From positions 62,001 through 126,000 of the forward strand of contig NZ_CP065362.1 in NCBI RefSeq assembly GCF_019904295.1: a stretch of DNA of 64,000 nucleotides, read 5' to 3'. A program made the translations under genes and the position numbers. The notes below the pieces were generated by a model. That model ran no database searches. It was not told where the DNA came from and saw nothing but the letters and a program-made list of their open reading frames with translations. This document shows, piece by piece, positions 24,220-33,534 of the stretch; the first letter of the stretch is position 1; each line of letters begins with the position of its first letter. Origin of the DNA: Ruegeria sp. SCSIO 43209. GTDB lineage: Bacteria; Pseudomonadota; Alphaproteobacteria; Rhodobacterales; Rhodobacteraceae.

Positions 24220-27114
24220 ATGAAACATGTTAGCAAATCAAAATTCCAGCCCAACTCAGCGAGCACGCTCAACATATCGGTTGGTCTTGGTGAAACGGAT
24301 GACGATCCTATCGTGATCCCGCCGGTTAGTCTGCTGTCGGAAGAAAGCAGCGAATTGCAGGACTACGTCTGGGAAGATTCAGCCTCGGACGACGAGACTG
24401 TGGCCAGCAACAAACCTGATATTCCCGTCTGGACCGGTGGTAAATCACCTGGCGATGGCCACAGCGGTTGGTGGGATAAATATGGGACCCATCTGCATGA
24501 CACCAGCGGCACCTATGTCGGCCGCGATGTCAAAGCCCGTGGTGAATACAATATGGCCGATGGTGAGGTGAGCTTTGAAAACCTGATGCACCGTCTCTCA
24601 AGTGGGCAAAGCAAGGGGACATATCTTTACACCCGTATCGAAGGGAATGACGGGGATAACGTCATCCACGGTTGGAACCCCGAAAACTGGGATAACTATG
24701 ATGGCGGCACCTCGATCAAGAATTACTATTCCAACTATCATCATCGGGACAATATCTCGGGCGGTGACGGAGATGACATCATCATCGCCTACCGTGGGAA
24801 CGACCAGTTGTTCGGTGATGGCGGTAATGATGTCATCTATGGTGGCGGTGGCCACGATTACATCGATGGAGGTGAAGGTGATGATCAGCTGTTCGGCGAA
24901 TCCGGCAACGACAAGATCATTGGCGGCGGAGGCAAGAACATCCTTGTTGGCGGCGAGGGCGATGACATCCTGATTGCCGGGAATGAAGGCGACAAACTGT
25001 ACGGTGGTACTGGTAACGACCTTCTTGTCGGCGGTGACGGTGATGATGTCCTGTTTACCGGGCATATCGACGAAACCTCTGCCGACACGCTTTACGGTGG
25101 AAAAGGGGCCGACACGTTCGTTATTGGCTCTGTGCCTGAACCAACAACTCATGATCCCAACCATAACCAATCGAATGGTCTGGGCGAAGAGTGGCTGGAA
25201 GAGGCAGGTAATCTGGCACTCGCCAAGATGCTGCCGGGCGCGAAGCTGTTCATCAACCTTGCCAGAGGCCTGATCGACGGGATCAAGAACATGTTCAAGA
25301 CAGAGGAGCAGGTTGTCGAAACCGTCAACCCGCCGAAGGTGTCTCTGGTCGAGATCCTCGACTTCAACCCGCTTGAAGACAAGATCATTGTACCAGTCAA
25401 CGTGGAGGGGCCAGTAACGCTGGACCTGCAGTCATCGATCGTTGATGGCGCGGCATTCGATCTGGTCGCGCTTGATCCGGCCGACAACAAGTTCAAGGTG
25501 ATTACAACCTTCTATTGGGATGAGGCGTCGAACATCTTTCCGGGCGCAACAAGTATCTCGCAGCAGAACACAGATGCATTCATTCAACGGTTGAAAGAAA
25601 CCGCTCTGATCACGGGGCCGGATGGTGCGCATTATGGCTTGGGCCAAAAGATCGACCTTGGCCTGAGCAGTGAAGACCTTGCAGGTCTTGGAACCAGCAA
25701 GTTCGTCACATTCGGGGCGTTCGGCGGTGTTTCGATGGTCGGCTTTCACGACGAGGATCGTCAGTTGGGAACAAACCACAACGACGTTCTGCAAGCCTAT
25801 ACGTCCGAGCGCGATACCCACGGCGGAAACGAGGCCGAAATCCGTAATGACGGCAATGATGTACTCTACGGCTTTGGCGGTGACGATATCATGGCTGGCG
25901 GTGGCGGCTTTAATAAGCTGTATGGTGGAGAAGGCAATGACACGGCCTGGTATGGTGACAGCCTGAGCGGCATCTATGTCGACATGAACAACAAGGCGGA
26001 AGATGCCAGCGGTGAGTATTACTGGGCCTGGCATGGCAACAGCGCCAATCCGTTCGATCTCAATGACGAGATTCGCGACAAGGAAGGCTATGATCTGCTC
26101 TGGAGCGTCGAGAACATCTATGGCAGCGACCATGATGATGTGATCATCGGCGACGACGGCGATAACGTCTTCACCTCGGGTGATGGTAAAGACGTGCTGA
26201 CCGGTAACGGAGGAGCTGACACCTTCATTCTGAACGGCGGCGAGAACACGATCACCGATTTCGATGCCAATGAAGGCGACCGTATCGAGATTGACCTCGA
26301 CGCCTACGGGATGACCGGCTGGTTCGATCTGGATCACCGCATCGAAAACGGCCAGATCGTGCTGTTCAACAAGCTGACAGACGAGATCATCGTGCGCTAT
26401 GACGATGACGGGAACGGATTTGACCCGTCATACATCGACCTGCGCAGCTTGGTTGGCAACGATGAAGAAGGCTATCAGGTTGTCTACGAACCGCCCTTTG
26501 GTGCAAACACGCTGGAGTGGTTCGAGAAGTATGGCAACCGGATTGATGCCGAGATCGGCGAAGAGCTCGTTACCGTAGATGGCACCGATAGTTGGGACTA
26601 CATGATCGGCGACACCGGCAGTGGTGGATTGACCCTGAATGGTGGTGCTGGTGATGACTACATTGTTGGCGGTGCGCTCAATCAGTTCGCTACTCTGAAC
26701 GGCGGCGACGGCAATGACACCATCTTGATCCGCAAAGGCGCGATGATCACCAATGCAAATGGTGGAGACGGCGACGACGTCATCATCCTTGATGCGGACC
26801 AGTCTTCAGAAGCCGGGTTTGCCAATATGTTCGGTGGCGAAGGTAGCGATACTTTTGTCATCACCGGCCCGGGCAGCCAGTATGGTGGTCAGGTGATCCG
26901 GGATTTTGAGGCTGACGACTCGATTGTTATCGATCTGGAAGGGTTCGGGATCTCGTCTCTGGATCAACTTCAGATCGAATGGCGTTCCAGCACTCACTGG
27001 GTCACGGCAAATGGCCAAAAGGTGATCAGCGTACAGGGTGTTGATGAGCATTTCGATGTCATGCAGCACATCAGCGAGCTGACGGCTCAGCAATCACAGG
27101 ATTGGGGTCTCTGA
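24220..27114 (+). CDS. large RTX calcium-binding protein, secreted
   Basis: The 964-residue acidic protein has RTX nonapeptides (GGxGxDxxx) in four blocks: about 180-290 (densest), 545-580, 640-690 and 800-910. Between them lie non-repeat segments (about 310-540, including a hydrophobic stretch near 325-350, and 690-790). RTX arrays bind calcium and fold after export by a type I system such as that at 19779-22925. The N-terminus MKHVSKSKF followed by DDDPIVIPPV resembles the preceding gene's product. No catalytic domain is obvious, so an adhesin, S-layer-like or matrix protein is as likely as an enzyme. AGGAGGAAAG precedes ATG 24220. Confidence 0.88.
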   Translation: MKHVSKSKFQPNSASTLNISVGLGETDDDPIVIPPVSLLSEESSELQDYVWEDSASDDETVASNKPDIPVWTGGKSPGDGHSGWWDKYGTHLHDTSGTYVGRDVKARGEYNMADGEVSFENLMHRLSSGQSKGTYLYTRIEGNDGDNVIHGWNPENWDNYDGGTSIKNYYSNYHHRDNISGGDGDDIIIAYRGNDQLFGDGGNDVIYGGGGHDYIDGGEGDDQLFGESGNDKIIGGGGKNILVGGEGDDILIAGNEGDKLYGGTGNDLLVGGDGDDVLFTGHIDETSADTLYGGKGADTFVIGSVPEPTTHDPNHNQSNGLGEEWLEEAGNLALAKMLPGAKLFINLARGLIDGIKNMFKTEEQVVETVNPPKVSLVEILDFNPLEDKIIVPVNVEGPVTLDLQSSIVDGAAFDLVALDPADNKFKVITTFYWDEASNIFPGATSISQQNTDAFIQRLKETALITGPDGAHYGLGQKIDLGLSSEDLAGLGTSKFVTFGAFGGVSMVGFHDEDRQLGTNHNDVLQAYTSERDTHGGNEAEIRNDGNDVLYGFGGDDIMAGGGGFNKLYGGEGNDTAWYGDSLSGIYVDMNNKAEDASGEYYWAWHGNSANPFDLNDEIRDKEGYDLLWSVENIYGSDHDDVIIGDDGDNVFTSGDGKDVLTGNGGADTFILNGGENTITDFDANEGDRIEIDLDAYGMTGWFDLDHRIENGQIVLFNKLTDEIIVRYDDDGNGFDPSYIDLRSLVGNDEEGYQVVYEPPFGANTLEWFEKYGNRIDAEIGEELVTVDGTDSWDYMIGDTGSGGLTLNGGAGDDYIVGGALNQFATLNGGDGNDTILIRKGAMITNANGGDGDDVIILDADQSSEAGFANMFGGEGSDTFVITGPGSQYGGQVIRDFEADDSIVIDLEGFGISSLDQLQIEWRSSTHWVTANGQKVISVQGVDEHFDVMQHISELTAQQSQDWGL

Positions 27115-27133
27115 TCATCGCCTGATTACCAAA

Positions 27134-27170
27134 AAAGCTTCAGCCGGTCTGGATCGGCTGAGGCTTTCTT
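27134..27170 (+). terminator. intrinsic terminator after the RTX gene
   Basis: AAAGCTTCAGCCG (27134-27146) and CGGCTGAGGCTTT (27155-27167) form a 13-base stem with one mismatch and an 8-base loop, then TCTT. It is flanked by A-run and T-rich ends and could work in both directions. Confidence 0.8.
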
Positions 27171-27184
27171 AACAGTTCGATCTG

Positions 27185-27209
27185 GCAATAATGCAAAGTT
27201 AATTATTGC
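27185..27209. promoter_or_regulatory. AT-rich inverted repeat ahead of the 864-residue protein
   Basis: GCAATAAT (27185-27192) and ATTATTGC (27202-27209) are a perfect 8-base inverted repeat with a 9-base spacer in the 353-base gap. It may be an operator. The 27-base secretion element is not found here. A second small repeat, ACTTG/CAAGT, is at 27377-27391. No gene is seen in the gap. Confidence 0.35.
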
Positions 27210-27467
27210 GACATTCCAAATTTGGCGAAGACTCGCGCAACTGCACCGATCTTTTGCTCAAACCCCGCTATAACCCACTGACGTACAGCGTTTTTTAGCG
27301 CATCAAAAGGTTGGCCTAGGCCCGCATCCGCTCAGATTAATTCGTTAATGAACTCTTAACGTGTCCTGAACTTCTGACTTGTTACGCAAGTTGGGCCTGA
27401 ATTCATCGGGCTAGTAAAGCCGAAATACTTGGGCTGAAACAACGACAAGATGGGAGTCTGTTTCAAG

Positions 27468-30062
27468 ATGAGTAATGGAACATATGAAGAATTTCGCGAC
27501 GCTTTGCGTGCATTTGAATCTGGTTGGGATCGAGATCGATACGACGCAGGAATCATTCAGGATTGGCAGCTGAACCAATGGGCGGGAGGGGCCGTTGCCG
27601 ACTTCTATCCAAGCTATTCCAGCTGGTCTGATCTAAGCAGTGATGAATGGGACGCGATGTCCTATCGCTCGATGAACTCGCTTGGTTTTGTTGGATATCA
27701 GTTCGGCGAGGCGCTGTTAATTGACCTCGGGTATTACACCGATGATGTCTATTATGGGAATGGCGCGGCTTCGAACACCTGGGATGGCACATGGACCGGT
27801 AAGAACGGGGTGAATTCGCTGGCAGAGTTCACAACCGCCGAAGCGCAGGAGCGCGCGATTCAAGAAGCTTTTGGCTACAATCTTCAAGTCATCGAAACCG
27901 GGCTGGGCTATCAGGGAGAGAGCCTGTCCGACTATCTCGGCACGACACGCACTTATCTGGAAAATGGCCAGGCCGTCTCTGTCACGCTCAGTCTTACTGG
28001 CATAATGGCCGCCGCGCACCTGCGGGGGGCATGGGGTACGTTGGCTCTGCTTCAGGGTGGAAGTGTATCCACCGATGAATACGGTACTTCGATCCTGCGG
28101 TATGTCTCGCAATTCGGCGGTTATGACGCGCCGAGTATCGAAGACGCTATCAAGGTATACACCGACGGTGTCTTGCCCACGGATACAAATGGCGGCACCG
28201 ATAACGGGAATACGTCGCCGCCCGTTGTCCCACCGGTTATACATCCGGAACCCACGGAACCGACCGGCAACGGGACTGCTGACACCACAGAAGATACTGC
28301 GGATGTGGTGATTAACTGGGCTTGGGGCACGAATGCAACGATCCCGGATTTCGACCCTACGACAGATACGATCTTCATCGCATGGGTCGGTGCCGACGCG
28401 TTGGAGGTTGCCGAGGTTGATGGCGCGGTTGTGTTCTCGATCCCGTCCAATAACCAGGCCACGACCCTCAGCGGTGTGACACTTGCTGAGCTGAGCCCGG
28501 CAAACTTCGCTATTCTGGACAATACCGCCGCAGCTGAAGTGCTTGGGCTGATAGGCACTGATGGTTCAATGCCGACCAGCGGTGGCGATGGTGGCGGAGA
28601 TGGTGGTGGCGGTGGCCATAGCCACCAACATATGCACGTCATGCTGGGCCTTGCCAGCGAGGCACAGACGGTCGAAGGCTTCCTGCCCGCGATGGGAGAT
28701 GTCATTGAAATCGGACCGGACATTGGGGCTGATAACTTCTCGATTTTCGAAGAGAGTGGGGACGCTCTGGGGCAGACCGTTAGAATTGAGCTGACCTCGG
28801 GCAATGTAACCAAGCAGATCGTATTCACTGGCTTTGGCCTGTCCGATCTTTCGCTCAGCAATTTCTCTATCACGGATCAGACGGTGTTGAACGAAGTGTC
28901 CACAGCTTTGGGGCAAGTTATCGTCTCGCCGGGAGACGGAGAGGGCTATGACCTCAGTTATGATGCAGACGGGTCAAACCCGCCCGCGATCACCGGCAAT
29001 ACAGACACGGGCGGGGTGAAATACCGGGCCGATAGCAACGCTGACGACATAACCGGATTCCGCCCCGGTGTGGACGAGTTGGACTTTGGCGGTACGTCGG
29101 TTCACGGCATGATCGTCACCAAATCCAAGGCCGGCGAGATTGTTATCGACAGCCCATGGTCGGACGCGGCGCAAATCGTGCAAGGTGTCACCTTCCAGGA
29201 CGTGACCATCGACAGCTTTGGTGTGGTCGGCAACGAACACCTCCGTCAGGATATGGGCGGCGTTCTTAGTTGGGAGCAGGGCGTAGGACCTCGCGATGCT
29301 GACACAGTCTATGTTCGTAGCCACGAATATGGCGTGCACGAAGTTATTGACGGCTTTGATCCTTCAACGATGAAGATCAGCTTCCTGTATTTCGGAACCC
29401 GCGAGCGGCTTAGCGTCGAGGACAGTAGCGATGGTCTGGTGATCTCATCCTTGCCGACCGGACAAAGCATCACGCTGACCGGCGTGACCAAGGCTGACCT
29501 GATCCCGGGTCTGGTCGAATTCCATTTTGATCAGGTGATGGAAGACAATCTCGAGGTACCATTTGGCTTTGACCAGAACGATGTGACGTTGGTTGCTCGC
29601 ACCATACTGCTGACCCCACAGGCTCCTGTCGGGGCGACGACAGACGGTTATCAGACACGGGTCGGAGATCTGACAGGGGGATCGACCCAACCAGATATCG
29701 GTAGTGGAACCAACGAACCCGGTAACAGCCAAACCCCAGGAGTTGTGACCTTCGGCGCTGAAGTGGATGTGGCAGAGCTTACCTGGAACTGGGGGGTAAA
29801 GACCCAGATTATCGGTTTTAATGCCGATGAAGATATCATCGATTTCAACGCTTTGAGCGAAAGCGATGTGTCGGTCACCGAAATTGATGGCGATCTTATC
29901 TTTGAAGTTATCGGAAATGGCGGCCATACCGTTACACTTCAGGATGTTCAGGCCGAGGATCTGGATCTTGGCAACCTGACGGCTGATGACTGGAACAGTG
30001 TTGCCGAAGCAGAAAGCGCCCTGACAGACCAACTTGAAGCGCTCGGCATGTCCATCGCCTGA
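27468..30062 (+). CDS. secreted modular protein: possible lysozyme-like head plus five tandem repeats
   Basis: The 864-residue acidic protein has an N-terminal domain (about 1-215) with FESGWDRDRYD, MNSLGFVGYQFGEALLIDLGYY and GIMAAAHLRGAWG. The E-S-G then LG..GYQFGE pattern recalls phage-lysozyme or transglycosylase-like domains, with Glu of FESG as possible acid; this is tentative. A Pro/Thr linker follows (about 240-285), then five repeats of about 90-100 residues of type WAWGTNATIPDFDPTTDTI...VTLSGVTLAELS, near 290, 395, 510, 600 and 765, with a Gly/His-rich spacer near 375-390. No signal peptide, so type I export is plausible. ATG 27468 preceded by GGGAG is chosen over ATG 27450. Confidence 0.7.
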   Translation: MSNGTYEEFRDALRAFESGWDRDRYDAGIIQDWQLNQWAGGAVADFYPSYSSWSDLSSDEWDAMSYRSMNSLGFVGYQFGEALLIDLGYYTDDVYYGNGAASNTWDGTWTGKNGVNSLAEFTTAEAQERAIQEAFGYNLQVIETGLGYQGESLSDYLGTTRTYLENGQAVSVTLSLTGIMAAAHLRGAWGTLALLQGGSVSTDEYGTSILRYVSQFGGYDAPSIEDAIKVYTDGVLPTDTNGGTDNGNTSPPVVPPVIHPEPTEPTGNGTADTTEDTADVVINWAWGTNATIPDFDPTTDTIFIAWVGADALEVAEVDGAVVFSIPSNNQATTLSGVTLAELSPANFAILDNTAAAEVLGLIGTDGSMPTSGGDGGGDGGGGGHSHQHMHVMLGLASEAQTVEGFLPAMGDVIEIGPDIGADNFSIFEESGDALGQTVRIELTSGNVTKQIVFTGFGLSDLSLSNFSITDQTVLNEVSTALGQVIVSPGDGEGYDLSYDADGSNPPAITGNTDTGGVKYRADSNADDITGFRPGVDELDFGGTSVHGMIVTKSKAGEIVIDSPWSDAAQIVQGVTFQDVTIDSFGVVGNEHLRQDMGGVLSWEQGVGPRDADTVYVRSHEYGVHEVIDGFDPSTMKISFLYFGTRERLSVEDSSDGLVISSLPTGQSITLTGVTKADLIPGLVEFHFDQVMEDNLEVPFGFDQNDVTLVARTILLTPQAPVGATTDGYQTRVGDLTGGSTQPDIGSGTNEPGNSQTPGVVTFGAEVDVAELTWNWGVKTQIIGFNADEDIIDFNALSESDVSVTEIDGDLIFEVIGNGGHTVTLQDVQAEDLDLGNLTADDWNSVAEAESALTDQLEALGMSIA

Positions 30063-30078
30063 GGCACTCCAATAAGTG

Positions 30079-30105
30079 GTTCCCGGTCTGCGCTAGGCCG
30101 GGAAC
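30079..30105 (+). terminator. hairpin after the modular repeat gene
   Basis: GTTCCCGG (30079-30086) and CCGGGAAC (30098-30105) form an 8-base stem with an 11-base loop, followed by GAAAACAAA and no T-run. The rest of the 330-base gap to the lyase gene has no visible gene; TTAGCA/TGCTAA (30290-30295 and 30304-30309) is a small inverted repeat about 84 bases before the lyase start. Confidence 0.5.
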
Positions 30106-30392
30106 GAAAACAAACACATGAAAATCGATGGGCACTGGCCTCGTTTCCGGTTCGGTTCCGTGATCAAGCCATGCGACCATAATATTAATGCTCGGATCGC
30201 TTGCGCTAGGTTCTCGTGGCTGGCTTTCTTATTGTTTGTCCTTCCGGCTCTACTTAAACACTACTCCAATAGGCTGCCGGACGGGGCGTTTAGCATATCA
30301 ATTTGCTAAGCCGAACTAATCGGATGTCTTTGACAGAATTTGGCCACCGCTGCAGAGTCGGGTTGCAGGTGTTTCCAATGCGGAAGAAGTCC

Positions 30393-32408
30393 ATGATCGC
30401 GACCGTTAGAAGTGTGAATCCGATTAAAGCCTTCTTTTTGTTCGTTTTGTCCTTCGCTTGTTTTTGCGCTACGAGCGCTTTGTCCCAAAACTCAGTGCCG
30501 CAAGTCGTTCTAACGGATGAGATCGTCCAGCGCATAGAAACACAGCGCGCAGCCGATCAGGTGTTCGCGGCTGAGTATCAGGCATTGATTGAGAGTGCAG
30601 AAGCGCATTTGCAGTCGCCTACTATTGTTGAGGCAGTTCGGAATGGAGATGGTCAGCTTCACGAAGCTTTTCGTGGATTTGGACAACGTCCGGTCGAACG
30701 CCTCACCACACTGGCTTTGGCTTGGCGATTGACCGGTGACAGTCGCTATGCCGATCGCGCCAGAACCGAACTCTTGCAATTTTCGGAACTGGAGACATGG
30801 CAGCCCGCACACTTTCTGGGATTAAGCCGTGTCACATTGGCGGTGTCGCTCGGATACAGTTGGATTAGTGACAATCTGGACGAAGAGGATCATCAAATCA
30901 TTCGATCGGCACTTGTTGAGAAGGGGCTGAAAGAAGTCGCAAAAATCTACGATCTGGATACGCTCTATTATGACAAGGGTTGGGTCGCCCCCCAACACTG
31001 GGTGAACCCAGTGTCTGTTCCCGCGTCGCTTCCTGATGGGACGGCTACTGCGGATATCGCCTGGCCCGTTGCTTCCTTCAACTGGAACATCGTTTGCAAT
31101 GCAGGAATGATCGTCGCCGCTCTGGTTGTGTCAGAAACAGAACCGGAACTGGCTGATCATATTATTGAGCAAGCGCAGGTTTCACTTAGAAATGGGTTGG
31201 CAATGTTCGCTCCGGATGGTGCATGGCCAGAAGGACCGATGTACGGGGCTTTGTCCGCCCGGGACGCGGCGGTGGCGTTTGATGCGCTTGTTTCCGTCCT
31301 CGGGCATGATTTTGATCTCTCTAAAATGGTAGGTTTGGAGGAATTCGGGGAGTTCCTGATCCATGCGTCTGGACCAACTGGCATGCTGTTTAACTTTGGA
31401 GACAGCGATACAAGCACTGACCTTGTTGTGTTGACCTGGTTGGCGTCGCGGTTCAATCGCCCGGGCTACGACATTAAAATGAATAGCAAAATGCGGTCTT
31501 CCCATCCAGCATTCGAGCTGATCTGGCAGCAGCGACGCAATAGTGAACCAATCACTGCCCGATCAACATCCTATTGGTCTGGAGGGCTTGGGATCGTAAC
31601 CATGCGGTCTGGTTGGAATGACCCTACGGCCAGCTATATCGGCCTCAAGGCTGGGCCGCTTAGCAGCCATCACAATGACCTTGATGCGGGCACCTTTGTG
31701 CTTGAAGCCGACGGTGTACGTTGGGGGGTGGATCTTGGGCTCGGAAATTACCAATTGCCCGGCTACTTTACTGACAAACGTTTTGACTATTATCGAACGG
31801 CCACGATCGGGCAGAATACACTGACCTTTGACATGGCAAATCAAATCGAAACGGGGCGGGCCTATGTTGAGGAGTTGGCGCAGTTTCCAGGTTTCGATTT
31901 TGCAATCGCCGATCTTTCAGACGCCTATGGAAAGCCCAAGGGAACGGTCAGACGAGGCATAGCTCTTCTCGATGGAACGACAGTGTTGGTTCAGGACGAA
32001 ATTAGCCCTGATCAACGGGGGCGGGCGGCGTGGGCAATGCATACCGAAGCGCAGGTAACAGTTGATGGCTCCAAGGCCACGTTGCGTCAGGATGGGAAAG
32101 AACTAACCGCGCGCATACTGTCGCCGCCAAACGCCACCTTCTCTCAACTTTCAGCCAATCCTTGCGAAACGGCATTCAATTCTGAATGTGCGATGCAGAA
32201 TCCGAATTCAAGTGTTGCACGGCTCATGATCCAACTTGATCTTGATGAAAGCGACAAGCGTGAAACCATTGTCGTTACTTTTGAACCTGACGCACAGGCC
32301 GCAAACAAGCGGGTCATCCCGTTAGGTGAGTGGCGACTGAACGCGACCCTCTCGAACGATGTTGAAAAAAAGCACATTGATCGGTTGCCTGCTGAAAACT
32401 CACGATAG
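30393..32408 (+). CDS. heparinase II/III-family polysaccharide lyase, exported
   Basis: The 671-residue protein has a signal peptide (hydrophobic core IKAFFLFVLSFACFCATSALS, cut near 31), an alpha-helical toroid domain (about 35-370) and a C-terminal beta-sandwich (about 385-671). Typical family positions include NWN near 230, PEGPMYG near 279 and SSHHNDLDAGTFVLEADG near 424, where the His and Tyr residues act in beta-elimination of uronic-acid polysaccharides. ATG 30393 has GGAAGAAG upstream; earlier in-frame starts at 30303 and 30378 fit less well. It follows the secreted repeat proteins and may trim a surface or environmental acidic glycan such as alginate; the substrate is not known. Confidence 0.82.
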   Translation: MIATVRSVNPIKAFFLFVLSFACFCATSALSQNSVPQVVLTDEIVQRIETQRAADQVFAAEYQALIESAEAHLQSPTIVEAVRNGDGQLHEAFRGFGQRPVERLTTLALAWRLTGDSRYADRARTELLQFSELETWQPAHFLGLSRVTLAVSLGYSWISDNLDEEDHQIIRSALVEKGLKEVAKIYDLDTLYYDKGWVAPQHWVNPVSVPASLPDGTATADIAWPVASFNWNIVCNAGMIVAALVVSETEPELADHIIEQAQVSLRNGLAMFAPDGAWPEGPMYGALSARDAAVAFDALVSVLGHDFDLSKMVGLEEFGEFLIHASGPTGMLFNFGDSDTSTDLVVLTWLASRFNRPGYDIKMNSKMRSSHPAFELIWQQRRNSEPITARSTSYWSGGLGIVTMRSGWNDPTASYIGLKAGPLSSHHNDLDAGTFVLEADGVRWGVDLGLGNYQLPGYFTDKRFDYYRTATIGQNTLTFDMANQIETGRAYVEELAQFPGFDFAIADLSDAYGKPKGTVRRGIALLDGTTVLVQDEISPDQRGRAAWAMHTEAQVTVDGSKATLRQDGKELTARILSPPNATFSQLSANPCETAFNSECAMQNPNSSVARLMIQLDLDESDKRETIVVTFEPDAQAANKRVIPLGEWRLNATLSNDVEKKHIDRLPAENSR

Positions 32409-32612
32409 GTTTGGGTCAAACTTGAACGACCTCAACCCTGGCTTTAGGCGATGCTGGGTGCGCTCAAGGAATGTAGTACGCACCAGAAGTCGCACTATGT
32501 TTGGAAACGAATTGAAGACGGCACCCTAGCGCCTGAGACAGCGCATGGCGACCTTCAGATACGATAGACTCCGCTGCAAATTGTCTGGCTGACCCGATCC
32601 AAATTTTTAAAC

Positions 32613-33530
32613 CTATACAGCTTCGTGCTCACCACTGCTTAGATATCGGCGCAGGGTTACGCCAAGCCCAAACACAGCTACATCCCCCAGAACCGAGATC
32701 GCGCGATGCGCGATCGCAGCGCTTAGACCGACTCCTTGATCAGTGAAAAGGCCAAGTCCGAGAGCAATAATTCCATCTCGAATACCGATACCACCGGGTG
32801 CGCCTGGCATCAGGAAACCGATAACCCAGGCTGTTGAAAAGATTGCGATGCATTGCAATATACCGGCACCACCCTGAGGGTAGATCGCCCGTGCGACACA
32901 CCAAAGTGACAAACCCAGCATCAAAAAGTTGAAGCTATGCAGAAACAACAGGATCAGGCATTTTGAAGATGTAAGTTTCGGTTTTCCCGCTTTGCGCCAA
33001 ATCACAATCTGGCCAATCATGATGCAGGCCAGAATTCCGAGGAAGATGATTGTCATCTGTCCATCGAGCCAGGATCCTGGAAGGTCTGCAATTACTGCGG
33101 CGACAAGATCGGGCATGGTCAGGAGCACAATTCCGACGACCAGAGCACCGCTGGCGAGCAGAAAACCGATCTCGAGCAACAGAGATGACGCAATAATTGC
33201 GGATGGCACTCCATCACTCCGTGCGAGGGCGAAACGTCCCAAAAGGTGGGCAACATTGCCGGGGATGTATTTCCCGATCTGCGATACCATTAACTGACTT
33301 TCAGCGCGTGTGCGCGTTAGGGCAACGTCATAGATGTTTAGCGTCACCCCCCAAGCCACAGCACCTACGAGCTGCGACAGCACATAAAGGGTAAACCCAC
33401 CTAGCAGTGCATAACGGGCGCGGCCTGACCCGAGGTCGAGCACTGCAATGTCTCCTGCGTGTCGAACCAGAATGATTCCGATGAAGATCAGGGCAGCAGC
33501 GGTGCCGATATAGCGCAGGGCGGTAGCCAT
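32613..33530 (-). CDS. flippase-like (LPG-synthase TM family) membrane protein
   Basis: The 305-residue protein has about eight transmembrane segments and motifs of the UPF0104/AglD-MprF transmembrane family: VSQIGKYIPGNVAHLLGRFALARSDG (about 83-108) and GFLMPGAPGGIGIRDGIIALGL (about 236-257). It is the last gene of the minus-strand glycosylation operon, 4 bases after the methyltransferase. Such proteins often accompany lipid-linked sugar enzymes and may flip or stabilise the lipid carrier. Confidence 0.85.
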   Translation of the reverse strand: MATALRYIGTAAALIFIGIILVRHAGDIAVLDLGSGRARYALLGGFTLYVLSQLVGAVAWGVTLNIYDVALTRTRAESQLMVSQIGKYIPGNVAHLLGRFALARSDGVPSAIIASSLLLEIGFLLASGALVVGIVLLTMPDLVAAVIADLPGSWLDGQMTIIFLGILACIMIGQIVIWRKAGKPKLTSSKCLILLFLHSFNFLMLGLSLWCVARAIYPQGGAGILQCIAIFSTAWVIGFLMPGAPGGIGIRDGIIALGLGLFTDQGVGLSAAIAHRAISVLGDVAVFGLGVTLRRYLSSGEHEAV

Positions 33531-33534
33531 GTGT

